12,314 nucleotides of DNA from CAYUBI01 sp964443005 (GTDB taxonomy: Bacteria > Margulisbacteria > Riflemargulisbacteria > GWF2-35-9 > CAYUBI01). The notes beneath the pieces were generated by a model. That model saw only the letters and a list, made by a program, of their open reading frames with translations. It did no database searches and was not told the origin of the DNA. Positions 1 to 7,270 of the stretch are shown piece after piece. The stretch covers positions 1-12,314 of the forward strand of contig CAYUBI010000075.1 in the NCBI GenBank assembly GCA_964443005.1, in the 5' to 3' direction. Numbering within the stretch: the first letter of the stretch is position 1; the number at the start of each line of letters is the position of its first letter. A program made the translations under genes and the position numbers.

Positions 1-125
1 GTTCGCGAACCGCCCTAATTAAAGAGCATAGTAGGTTGCAAATGTTATTGTTTATTTTGAAATTATTATCGCCCTTGCTATTGTCGCAACCCTGTCCAAG
101 GAGAAACCGTCAGGCTCATTATGCA

Positions 126-146
126 TTGTACAAGACTATTGTACAA
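126..146. repeat. Tandem palindromic octamers upstream of rpsO
   Basis: The self-complementary octamer TTGTACAA occurs at 126-133 and again at 139-146. Each copy is preceded by A, so ATTGTACAA is a direct repeat with a 13-bp period. In RNA the two copies could pair as an 8-bp hairpin with a 5-nt loop. The pair ends about 25 bp before the probable -10 element of rpsO. It could be an operator with two dimer sites or a small hairpin from upstream transcription. No T-run follows, so it is not a standard terminator. The function is inferred only from position and symmetry. Confidence 0.4.
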
Positions 147-170
147 ACCTGCTCTTCTTCGAATCATAGG

Positions 171-184
171 TGTTATGATACAAT
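171..184 (+). promoter_or_regulatory. Extended -10 promoter for rpsO
   Basis: TATGAT at 174-179 matches five of six bases of the sigma-70 -10 consensus. It is preceded by TG plus one base (TGT at 171-173), which makes an extended -10 element. A second -10-like hexamer, TACAAT, overlaps it at 179-184. No convincing -35 hexamer lies 16-18 bp upstream, which is common for extended -10 promoters. Transcription would begin near 186 and leave a short leader of about 35 nt before rpsO. Confidence 0.45.
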
Positions 185-206
185 ACTCATTAGTTCTATA
201 AATTTG

Positions 207-215
207 AAGGAGGTG
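207..215 (+). promoter_or_regulatory. Strong Shine-Dalgarno of rpsO
   Basis: AAGGAGGTG, a near-perfect anti-16S match, lies 5 nt before the ATG at 221. It fixes the rpsO start and argues against the short open frame that reads through this site. Confidence 0.85.
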
Positions 216-220
216 AATGT

Positions 221-490
221 ATGAGCGCGGTCACAAAAAACAAAAAACCCATTATCGAAGAATTCCGAACTCACGAAACAGATACTGGTTCTGCTGAGGT
301 TCAAATTGCGATTTTGACAAAACGGATTGACCTTTTGGTTGAACATCTTAAAATCAACAAAAAAGACAACCATTCGCGAAGAGGCCTGATTTTGTTGGTT
401 GGTCAGCGTAAACGTCTGCTTAATTATCTTCATAAAAAAGATATCGGTCGTTACCAAACCATTCTTGCCAAATTAGGGCTTAAAAAATAG
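221..490 (+). CDS. rpsO: 30S ribosomal protein S15
   Basis: Primary 16S rRNA-binding protein of the small subunit. It binds the central-domain three-way junction and helps form the platform, and it takes part in intersubunit bridging. The 89-residue product has the normal S15 length. The family signature is visible: the T22-G23-S24-x-E-x-Q28 turn, H42 and D49 in the RNA-binding region, and the H51-S-R-R-G stretch followed by Q-R-K-R-L-L. The usual D-H-H-S is D-N-H-S here, a minor substitution. The strong Shine-Dalgarno 5 nt upstream and the family length fix the start. pnp follows after 209 nt, the same order as in many bacteria. S15 often represses its own translation by binding its leader, but the short leader here shows no structure I could assign to that. 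Confidence 0.97.
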   Translation: MSAVTKNKKPIIEEFRTHETDTGSAEVQIAILTKRIDLLVEHLKINKKDNHSRRGLILLVGQRKRLLNYLHKKDIGRYQTILAKLGLKK

Positions 491-531
491 CAACTATGGG
501 GTAGGCGCTTCAAGAACCATGATTATCCGAG

Positions 532-611
532 TAATGGCATCGTTAAGTTCGTTTTTTCCATTAATACTCAAGCTTAGCTGTTTGATGGATAAAACGAAGT
601 TAACGGCATTA
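532..611 (+). promoter_or_regulatory. Long imperfect hairpin in the rpsO-pnp spacer
   Basis: The left arm (532-561) and right arm (585-611) are imperfect reverse complements that form about 25 base pairs. They are interrupted by two 1x1 mismatches (T556/T590 and G547/G599) and by small bulges at 539-540 and 536. A 23-nt loop (562-584) separates them. No T-run follows directly; the nearest T-rich stretch begins about 18 nt later, so it is not a canonical intrinsic terminator. In Escherichia coli the pnp leader carries a long RNase III-cleaved stem through which PNPase represses its own synthesis, and an analogous role is the leading inference here. The alternative is a small inverted-repeat element that inserted in the spacer. 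Confidence 0.55.
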
Positions 612-685
612 GTTATTTGCGGATGAATTGTTTTTCTCTTCTTTAAATCTGGCTTGATACCTTGCCCCGTGTTTGATTAGATTAC

Positions 686-692
686 AAAGGGG
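686..692 (+). promoter_or_regulatory. Shine-Dalgarno that decides the pnp start
   Basis: AAAGGGG ends 7 nt before the ATG at 700. The in-frame TTG at 673 would add nine residues not expected in PNPase and would place this site inside the coding region, so ATG 700 is preferred. Confidence 0.65.
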
Positions 693-699
693 TATTCGC

Positions 700-2784
700 A
701 TGAAACAAATCGTAAAAACAAATTTCCATGGAAAAGAATATAGTTTAGAAACTGGCAGATTGGCCAAACAAGCTCACGGTTCAGTGTTGGTTCGCTGCGG
801 AGACACGATTATTCTTGCTACTGCTGTAGGTAAAAAAGATGTTAATGAAAGCCAGGATTTTTTCCCTCTAACTGTTGATTACAACGAAAAAATGTATGCA
901 GCAGGTAAGATCCCTGGTGGATTTTTTAAACGAGAAGGTCGTCCGAGCATGGACCAAACGCTCATTGCACGCTTAATCGATCGCCCAATTCGCCCCTTGT
1001 TTCCTGAAGGTTTTTTTAATGAAACGCACGTAGTTATTAATGTATTAAGTTATGACGGAATCACACCGCCGGATTCATTGAGTATTGTGGGTGCTTCTGC
1101 AGCATTAAGTATTTCCCCGCTTCCTTTTTTGGGCCCTGTAGGTGCTGTAATTGTTGGCTTAATAGACGGGAAACTAGTGATTAATCCTAGTTCTAGCGAA
1201 TTAGAATCAGCTGATTTAAATTTAACGATTGCAGGAACCAAAGACGCAGTCATGATGGTTGAAGCAGGTGCGAATTTTGTAACTGAAGAAAAAATGCTAG
1301 AAGCGATTGAGTTTGGACATACAGAGCTTAAAAAATTAATTTCCTTACAAGAAGATCTTGTTAAAGTTGCAGGGACACCTAAATGGGATGTAAAAACTTA
1401 TTCGATTCCTGAAGATATTGATCAAGCAGTTCGCCAGCGCATTACAGCAAAAATGAAAGCAGCGATTCGTGTTGCAGGGAAATTAGAAAAATATGCTGCA
1501 ATAGATCAAGTTTTGGTTGATTTAAAAGGTGAGTTAATACAAGCGTGGGGTGCAGATACATTTGCAGCTAAACAAAAGCACGTTTTAAAAGCGTATCAAG
1601 CAATTGAAAGCGAAGAAGTGCGCATGGCAATAGTTAAAGAAAATTTACGTGCAGATAACCGATCCATTACTCAACTGCGAAAAATATCTTGTGAAGTTGG
1701 CCTTTTGCCTAGAGTTCATGGATCTTCTCTATTTACTCGGGGTGAAACTCAATCCTTAGGTGTTGTCACTTTAGGTACAGGGCATGATGAGTTAATGATT
1801 GACGGACTTGATGATACAGCAAAAAAGCGTTTTTATTTGCACTACAATTTCCCTTCTTTTAGCGTTGGCGAATGTGGTGGAAAAGGCTCTCCCGGACGCA
1901 GAGAAATTGGCCATGGGGCATTAGCTGAACGTGCATTATCTGCAACAATTCCTAAACATAGCGATTTCCCGTACACGATTCGAATTGTAGCTGAAACTCT
2001 TGAGTCCAACGGATCGTCGTCAATGGCTTCGGTTTGTTCAGGGTGTATGGCACTGATGCAAGCCGGTGTTCCAGTTAAACAACCCATTGCAGGCGTAGCA
2101 ATGGGCTTAATAAAAGAATCATCGGATTATACTATTCTAACTGATATAGCTGGATTAGAAGATCACCTTGGCGATATGGATTTTAAAGTAGCAGGAAGTA
2201 AAGATGGCATTACTGCACTTCAGATGGACATCAAAATACAAGGAATTACGTTTCAAATTATGCAAGAGGCTATGGCTCAAGCTAAAACAGCTCGATTAGA
2301 GATTCTTTCGTTAATGAATGGCGCGATTTCCGAACCTTCGAAGGAAATGGCGACCTTTGCACCCAAAATTGAAACAATCATGATTAGTCCAGATAAAATT
2401 GGGATGTTGATTGGGCCAGGTGGTCGGGTGATTAAAGGAATTACTGCTGAAACTGGTGTAACCATTGATATTGACGAAAGTGGAAAAGTTTTGATGATGA
2501 GCCCAGATACGGACGCACTGAATCGTGCAAAAAAAATTATTGATTCACTTGTCCGAGTGCCTAAGGTCGGCGATATTTTTGAAGCAAAAGTAACAAAAAT
2601 AACTAATTTTGGTGCATTTGTTGAAATTAATGCTAGTAATAGTGCGTTATTGCATATTTCTCGCGTTGCAACAGAACGTGTTAATCGTGTAGAGGATTAT
2701 CTTAAAGAAGGCCAAATTATCACTGTAGAAATTGAAGGTATTGATGAAAAAGGACGAATCAATGTAAATCGTCCAGGAATTTAG
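700..2784 (+). CDS. pnp: Polynucleotide phosphorylase (PNPase)
   Basis: Phosphorolytic 3'-5' exoribonuclease (RNA + Pi to nucleoside diphosphates), a trimeric component of mRNA turnover. The 694-residue product has the full bacterial layout: first RNase PH-like core (about 5-215) with the G-R-P-S-M-D-Q and D-R-P-I-R-P-L-F-P motifs, a helical linker (about 240-325), the second RNase PH-like core (about 330-540), a KH domain (about 555-612) with the G572-P-G-G575 loop, and an S1 domain from about 625 to the end. The expected catalytic residues of the second core are present: D488, D494 and K496 in E-D-H-L-G-D-M-D-F-K. The protein stops just after S1 and lacks the C-terminal tail found in some PNPases. 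It is followed 7 nt later by the peptidase gene, so the two are probably cotranscribed. The spacer hairpin upstream may control its mRNA. Confidence 0.97.
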   Translation: MKQIVKTNFHGKEYSLETGRLAKQAHGSVLVRCGDTIILATAVGKKDVNESQDFFPLTVDYNEKMYAAGKIPGGFFKREGRPSMDQTLIARLIDRPIRPLFPEGFFNETHVVINVLSYDGITPPDSLSIVGASAALSISPLPFLGPVGAVIVGLIDGKLVINPSSSELESADLNLTIAGTKDAVMMVEAGANFVTEEKMLEAIEFGHTELKKLISLQEDLVKVAGTPKWDVKTYSIPEDIDQAVRQRITAKMKAAIRVAGKLEKYAAIDQVLVDLKGELIQAWGADTFAAKQKHVLKAYQAIESEEVRMAIVKENLRADNRSITQLRKISCEVGLLPRVHGSSLFTRGETQSLGVVTLGTGHDELMIDGLDDTAKKRFYLHYNFPSFSVGECGGKGSPGRREIGHGALAERALSATIPKHSDFPYTIRIVAETLESNGSSSMASVCSGCMALMQAGVPVKQPIAGVAMGLIKESSDYTILTDIAGLEDHLGDMDFKVAGSKDGITALQMDIKIQGITFQIMQEAMAQAKTARLEILSLMNGAISEPSKEMATFAPKIETIMISPDKIGMLIGPGGRVIKGITAETGVTIDIDESGKVLMMSPDTDALNRAKKIIDSLVRVPKVGDIFEAKVTKITNFGAFVEINASNSALLHISRVATERVNRVEDYLKEGQIITVEIEGIDEKGRINVNRPGI

Positions 2785-2791
2785 AGGAAAG

Positions 2792-4042
2792 ATGTACAGA
2801 CGGACCCAACTTCCAAGCGGGTTAACCGTTATCACTGAACGAATCTCGTCGTTCCGAAGTGTGGCTGTAGGGATTTTGGTTGGCGCAGGCTCGAAAAACG
2901 AGACTGCCTCCCAAAATGGTATTTCTCATTTTCTTGAACATATGAATTTCAAGGGCACTGGCTTGCGCAGTGCCTTGCAAATTGCAGAAACGATTGATGC
3001 TGTTGGTGGCAGACTCAATGCTTATACTACCAAAGAATATACTAATTTTTATGCTGTTGTTTTGGAAGAACATCGAACACTAGCTTTGGAATTACTCAGT
3101 GACATTTTCCTTAACTCACTTTATCGGCCCCAAGATATTGCTATGGAAAAAGAAGTTGTTAGCGAAGAAATCAAAATGTACGAAGATACTCCAGATGAAA
3201 AAATTCATGATCTTTTTATTTCAAACGTGTGGCCGAATACTACCTTGGGGCAACCAGTCATTGGTAATAGTAGCGTTTTAAATACAATAACAACTGACGT
3301 AATTCGTAATTATTATGAGCAATGGTATACGCCTGAAAACGTGATTATTTCAGCTGCAGGAGCACTGGATCATGATGAATGGTTGGAACAGATAAATACA
3401 TTATTCGGAGCATTTAAGGGCGCTCATCGCAAATCAAGTTTATCCTGTCCTATTTTGGTTAACAATAAATCAATTATTTCTCGACCGTCAGAACAAGTGC
3501 ATTTGTGCATTGGATGCCAAGGCTTGTCCTATCATGACCCTAAACGATATGCATTGTCATTGCTGGGCAATATTCTGGGTGGAGCTATGAGTAGTCGCTT
3601 ATTTCAGGAAATTCGCGAAAAACGTGGGTTAGCGTATTCAATTTATGCGTATCAATCCTTTTATAAAGAAGCAGGGTTGTTTACTGTTTACGCAGGAACA
3701 AGTTTGAAAAATGTAGCAGAGACAACTGAACTAATTATGAAAGAAATTAAGCGATTTTATATTGAACCTATTGATGATTATACTTTACATAAAGCCAAAG
3801 AACAGTTTAAAGGTAATCTGGTTTTAGGTCTTGAAAGTGTGAGTTCCCGAATGAATTGGAACAGCAAAGCTTTTTTTTATTATCAAAAAAAATTGTCTGT
3901 CGATGATATTTTTGAACGTGTAGCAAGTATAACTTCAGATGATATCCGAGATTTAGCAATGTCGTTGTTTCAACAAAACAAATTCAGTTTAACTGCTGTG
4001 GGTCCTTTTGATGATAAAACCATTCTTGATAATGTCTTTTAA
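2792..4042 (+). CDS. M16 family zinc peptidase (processing-peptidase-like)
   Basis: Single-module M16B-type metallopeptidase of 416 residues, the usual length for bacterial relatives of the mitochondrial processing peptidase beta subunit. The inverted zinc motif H-x-x-E-H is H46-F-L-E49-H50, and the distal ligand is E126 in V-V-S-E-E-I-K-M-Y-E-D-T-P. The C-terminal half holds the conserved S-R-L-F-Q-E-I-R-E-K-R-G-L-A-Y-S stretch (268-283), which contributes to the substrate cleft. With all of these present the enzyme should be active. No signal peptide is visible, so it is probably cytoplasmic; its substrate is unknown. The ATG follows a GAGG ribosome-binding site by 4 nt. Relatives such as Bacillus MlpA/YmxG also lie downstream of pnp. 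The last 11 nt overlap dut. Confidence 0.93.
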   Translation: MYRRTQLPSGLTVITERISSFRSVAVGILVGAGSKNETASQNGISHFLEHMNFKGTGLRSALQIAETIDAVGGRLNAYTTKEYTNFYAVVLEEHRTLALELLSDIFLNSLYRPQDIAMEKEVVSEEIKMYEDTPDEKIHDLFISNVWPNTTLGQPVIGNSSVLNTITTDVIRNYYEQWYTPENVIISAAGALDHDEWLEQINTLFGAFKGAHRKSSLSCPILVNNKSIISRPSEQVHLCIGCQGLSYHDPKRYALSLLGNILGGAMSSRLFQEIREKRGLAYSIYAYQSFYKEAGLFTVYAGTSLKNVAETTELIMKEIKRFYIEPIDDYTLHKAKEQFKGNLVLGLESVSSRMNWNSKAFFYYQKKLSVDDIFERVASITSDDIRDLAMSLFQQNKFSLTAVGPFDDKTILDNVF

Positions 4043-4478
4043 TCTTGATGTTGTTACGTTGCCTCATTTCGAGGGATTAGACTTGCCATGTTACATGACA
4101 CACCATGCATCTGGAATGGATATGGCAGCAGCAATTACCGAGCCAGTTGTTCTTGCACCTATGGACATCAAATTAATTCCAACAGGATTAATGATTGCTG
4201 TTCCTCCAGGATATGAAGCGCAAATTCGTCCTCGCAGTGGGCTAGCACTTAAATACGGCATCACATTGCCAAATGCACCAGGTACAATTGATGCAGATTA
4301 TCGCGGCGAAATTAGCATTATTGTTCAGAATCTTGGCAAAAATTCATTTACAATTCATCGTGGGGATCGAATTGCTCAACTGGTTATTGCGCCTGTTATT
4401 AGCGTTGAATGGAATGTCGTAACTAACTTGCAAAGTACTTTGCGCGATAATGGCGGATTTGGACATACTGGAATCTAG
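4032..4478 (+). CDS. dut: dUTP diphosphatase (dUTPase)
   Basis: Hydrolyses dUTP to dUMP and pyrophosphate, which keeps uracil out of DNA and supplies dUMP for thymidylate synthesis. It is a homotrimeric cytosolic enzyme. All five dUTPase motifs are present in the 148-residue product: S-G-M-D-M (27-31), R-P-R-S-G-L-A (66-72), G-T-I-D-A-D-Y-R-G-E (84-93) with probable catalytic D87, R-G-D-R-I-A-Q (110-116), and the C-terminal lid N-G-G-F-G-H-T-G (140-147). The lid normally reads G-G-F-G-S-T-G, so H145 replaces the common Ser. The ATG at 4032 puts motif 1 at the usual distance from the N terminus. Upstream in-frame TTG 4008 and ATG 4011 are possible. No clear Shine-Dalgarno precedes any of these, and the gene starts inside the peptidase gene, so translation is probably coupled to it. 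Confidence 0.95.
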   Translation: MSFNLDVVTLPHFEGLDLPCYMTHHASGMDMAAAITEPVVLAPMDIKLIPTGLMIAVPPGYEAQIRPRSGLALKYGITLPNAPGTIDADYRGEISIIVQNLGKNSFTIHRGDRIAQLVIAPVISVEWNVVTNLQSTLRDNGGFGHTGI

Positions 4479-4541
4479 TTTCTAAATTTTTGATTAATCC
4501 TTAAAAATACCCAACAATATCGATATATTTTAGTGAAATAT

Positions 4542-4570
4542 TTCAATTATTTCAACGACGTATTTAGTAT
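4542..4570 (+). promoter_or_regulatory. Weak candidate promoter before the duplicated gene pair
   Basis: TTCAAT at 4542-4547 and TAGTAT at 4565-4570 are separated by 17 bp within a very AT-rich 132-nt spacer after dut. Each matches the sigma-70 consensus only partly, and the two unknown genes could instead be read through from dut. A 10-bp palindrome, ATATCGATAT, lies just upstream at 4517-4526. Confidence 0.25.
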
Positions 4571-4610
4571 AAGACAACATGAAAATTTATATTGCCGGAA
4601 GGATATGCTT

Positions 4611-6068
4611 ATGGAAAGAAAAATAATTAGTGGAAATCATCACGAAATATATGCACGTGATGAACATTTATTAGACGAGCATCATGCAAACGGATTTCAG
4701 CTTTTTGATTTTATGGATCTTCAACCTATTGAAAAATGCCGATTATTTCTTAGAGAATTTGGAAATAAAACATATTTTCAAACATGGAGATTTTCAATTG
4801 CAGAATTAAAGGTAACTCATGATGCGATTTTTAAAACAGAAATTTTGACTAGTTTAACTCCTAAAAAGGGAAAAACAAATACAGTCATTGAAGATATAAA
4901 ACAACAAATTGAACCCTTTAGAAATATTAATTGGAATAAAGTTATCATGAAAATTAAAAAAGATGTCATGCGTGTTGAAAAATTACGTGCATTACGTTTA
5001 GAAATGGTGCCATGGATTAACAAGCTTAGTCACTTAACAGCTAAAATATCGATATTTTTGGATTCGGCAACTTCTTTGAAACCTTTAGCACTTGATAAGT
5101 TTAATGCTGAATATGAGGATCTAGTTGAAATGTTTCCTAAACAGGCGGCTAAAGAAGTTGAAAGCCCTATGCCATTAAGTTTTGAGAATTATATTGCGGA
5201 ACTTCCGGCTTATAAAAATTATGAAAACCGAATAAATCAAGCGGTGAAAGATGCATCTAAAGAATTAGAAAAACTAGCCAAAAAACAGGCTGAAATCTTA
5301 TCAGAAAAAGCAGCTTCTCGTAGAAAATTTCTTAAAACCGCTGCAATAACTATTGCTGGAATTGGGGCAAGTGCAATTTCTTGGTATTTAATTAATAAAA
5401 TCAAACAAGTGGCTTGGAAAACGATTAATTTATTAGAATTAGATCAAAAGAATTTGCGTATTATTCGTTACGTTGACATTAGTACTCCAGAACAAGCCCG
5501 TGACGTGTTAAATAGAAGTTTATTGAAATTATTCAAAAATGCAGATCATAATATTTTCTCGGATAATACAACAGACGAAATAATCAATTACATGGCTACT
5601 CTAATTCGATTAACCAGTTATGTTACAGACACAGAAACAACTAAAATCATAAAAAATGAAATTCTGCATATTTTAATTCCTCACTTTATAGCTATTTATA
5701 CGAACAAACATATGATAAGGAACTATATTATCGCGCACAATTGTATCAAAATGGCATATACATTATTCCCAAATGGAACAACCAATCGCAATGCATGTCC
5801 CAAACTAACTCGACTATCCCCCTTTGGAAACAATATTTCACTAGCTTATAATATTGAATTTACAAAACAAAATGCAGGTAGCTTTGAAAAAGCTACTGAG
5901 GTTTTTATTTTATTTTTCTTTTTGTCAGATAAATTATTGGGTCAGGCGACAAAAGAAGACCATATTGCTTCATTAAAAGAAATCAGTAATTTTTATGAAG
6001 AAAAACTTCAACCATCTTCTCAGCAAAAGGCTCGCCCAAAAGACTTTACGACTGGGAGAATTTATTAA
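4611..6068 (+). CDS. Unrecognised membrane protein with internal Tat-like motif, copy A
   Basis: I do not recognise this family. The 485-residue product has a charged, probably cytoplasmic N-terminal region (1-205). A Lys/Glu/Ala-rich stretch, likely helical or coiled coil (about 205-235), follows. The motif S236-R237-R238-K-F-L-K242 then runs directly into a hydrophobic, Gly/Ala-rich segment (243-262). The C-terminal region (263-485) is mostly polar and ends in a basic tail. The simplest topology is one membrane span with the N terminus inside, the paired arginines acting as a Tat-like or positive-inside signal. The start is ATG 4611: GGAAGGA lies 7 nt upstream, and the first residues M-E-R-K-I-I-S align with M-E-L-K-V-I-S of copy B. 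An in-frame GTG at 4533 would add 26 unmatched residues. The stop shares one base with the copy B start (TAATG). Base use is AT-rich. Function is unknown. Confidence 0.75.
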   Translation: MERKIISGNHHEIYARDEHLLDEHHANGFQLFDFMDLQPIEKCRLFLREFGNKTYFQTWRFSIAELKVTHDAIFKTEILTSLTPKKGKTNTVIEDIKQQIEPFRNINWNKVIMKIKKDVMRVEKLRALRLEMVPWINKLSHLTAKISIFLDSATSLKPLALDKFNAEYEDLVEMFPKQAAKEVESPMPLSFENYIAELPAYKNYENRINQAVKDASKELEKLAKKQAEILSEKAASRRKFLKTAAITIAGIGASAISWYLINKIKQVAWKTINLLELDQKNLRIIRYVDISTPEQARDVLNRSLLKLFKNADHNIFSDNTTDEIINYMATLIRLTSYVTDTETTKIIKNEILHILIPHFIAIYTNKHMIRNYIIAHNCIKMAYTLFPNGTTNRNACPKLTRLSPFGNNISLAYNIEFTKQNAGSFEKATEVFILFFFLSDKLLGQATKEDHIASLKEISNFYEEKLQPSSQQKARPKDFTTGRIY

Positions 6069-7170
6069 TGGAATTAAAAGTTATTAGTGTAGATGAATTA
6101 GGAACTCAAAAAACTAACACAAATGGATCATTTGCAAGTCAATACGAAATATTTACGTTGTCCGATTTTTTAGAATTACCTTCTGTCGAGAAATCTCGCT
6201 TGTTTTTACGAGAATTTTCAAATAAAACATATTTCCAATCGTGGCACTTCACAATGAAAGATCTTCACCTAATTCATCAAGCTATTTTTAAAACAGAAAT
6301 CCTTACTAGCCTAACTCCTAAAAAGGGAAAAACAAATACAGTAATTCATGACTTAAAACGACAGATTGAACCGTATCGAAATATAAATTGGAATAATGTA
6401 GCCATTAAAATAAAAAAAAGCAAATTACGCGCAGAAAAACTAATTTCCCTGCGTTTAGCAATGGTGCCATGGCTCAATAAACGAGATAATTTTACAGCTA
6501 AAATATCAACTTTTTTAGATTTGCAAACCTCGCGGCGGGCAGTATCTCTTGACAAGTTAAATGTTGAATATGACGAGCTGGTTGACATGTTTCCAGAACA
6601 GGCAGCGCAAGAATTTGAGAGTTCTGTGCCTGTAACCTTTGAAAATTATATTGCAGAACTCCCTGCTTATAGTAATTATAAAAATCGGATGAAACAAGTT
6701 GCGCTTGAAGAATCGAAAGAATTAGAGAAAATTGCTAATGAGAAAACTGAATCTTTGTCAATTAAAGCTGCATCCCGTAGGAAATTTATTAAAACCTTAG
6801 GATTGGCTGTTACTGGATTTTGGGTAGGCGAAATTGCAAATTATTTTTATAAGTCTCAACAAAGCATTAATCCCTTAGAATTTAACTTTTGGAATGCAAA
6901 AAATATTAATGAAATTGAATTTGACCTAATATCCTTAAATCCAAAAATAGAACAATGGCTTAAAAATTCGCCAGAAAGCATGCCGCTTCCGCATGAAGAA
7001 CTCATTACTGCAACCTATCTTATGAAAGAATTATATAGAAATTTGGAAAATAGTACCATTTCTAATAATACTACGTGTATCATTACTATGATTTTTGCAA
7101 AAATAACATTATTTACAAATTTAGCAGCTGATCCTCGAACACCTCAAACAGTTAAAGAGCCTCTTATTGA
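6068..7170 (+). CDS. Unrecognised membrane protein with internal Tat-like motif, copy B (truncated by gap)
   Basis: Tandem paralogue of the preceding gene. It aligns residue for residue without gaps from M1 through T243, about two-thirds identical by eye over 29-243. One run of 22 identical residues (72-93) contains T-P-K-K-G-K-T-N-T-V. S236-R237-R238-K-F-I-K242 sits at the same position, followed by a shorter hydrophobic stretch (243-262). The C-terminal region has diverged, but S-N-N-T-T matches S-D-N-T-T of copy A and a gapless 46-residue match continues to the edge. Sequence stops at the 100-N run after about 367 codons. By comparison with copy A about 130 more codons are expected. The ATG shares a base with the upstream stop and has GGGAG 9 nt upstream, so the pair is translationally coupled. 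Reading through the N run to the stop at 7283-7285 would be arbitrary. Confidence 0.72.
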
Positions 7171-7270
7171 NNNNNNNNNNNNNNNNNNNNNNNNNNNNNN
7201 NNNNNNNNNNNNNNNNNNNNNNNNNNNNNNNNNNNNNNNNNNNNNNNNNNNNNNNNNNNNNNNNNNNNNN
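7171..7270. other. Run of 100 N, assembly gap
   Basis: Exactly 100 undetermined bases. This is a common placeholder for a scaffold join of unknown size, so the true distance is probably not 100 bp. It interrupts copy B and separates it from the efflux genes. Tandem repeats nearby could have caused the break. The missing DNA may hold the end of copy B, another paralogue, or the adaptor gene expected with the efflux pump. Confidence 0.9.

Noticed and set aside
1..10. Perfect 10-bp palindrome GTTCGCGAAC at the window edge
   Set aside because: It is cut off from its upstream context and occurs once, so neither an operator nor a terminator can be supported.
36..224. Sixty-two-codon forward frame before rpsO
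   Set aside because: It runs through the promoter and Shine-Dalgarno of rpsO, has no ribosome-binding site of its own, and its product resembles no protein.
673..699. TTG start for pnp giving nine extra residues
   Set aside because: The ATG at 700 has the AAAGGGG site at good spacing and gives the normal PNPase N terminus.
4533..4610. GTG start for copy A adding 26 residues
   Set aside because: Copy B aligns with copy A from the ATG at 4611, and GGAAGGA is correctly placed for that ATG only.
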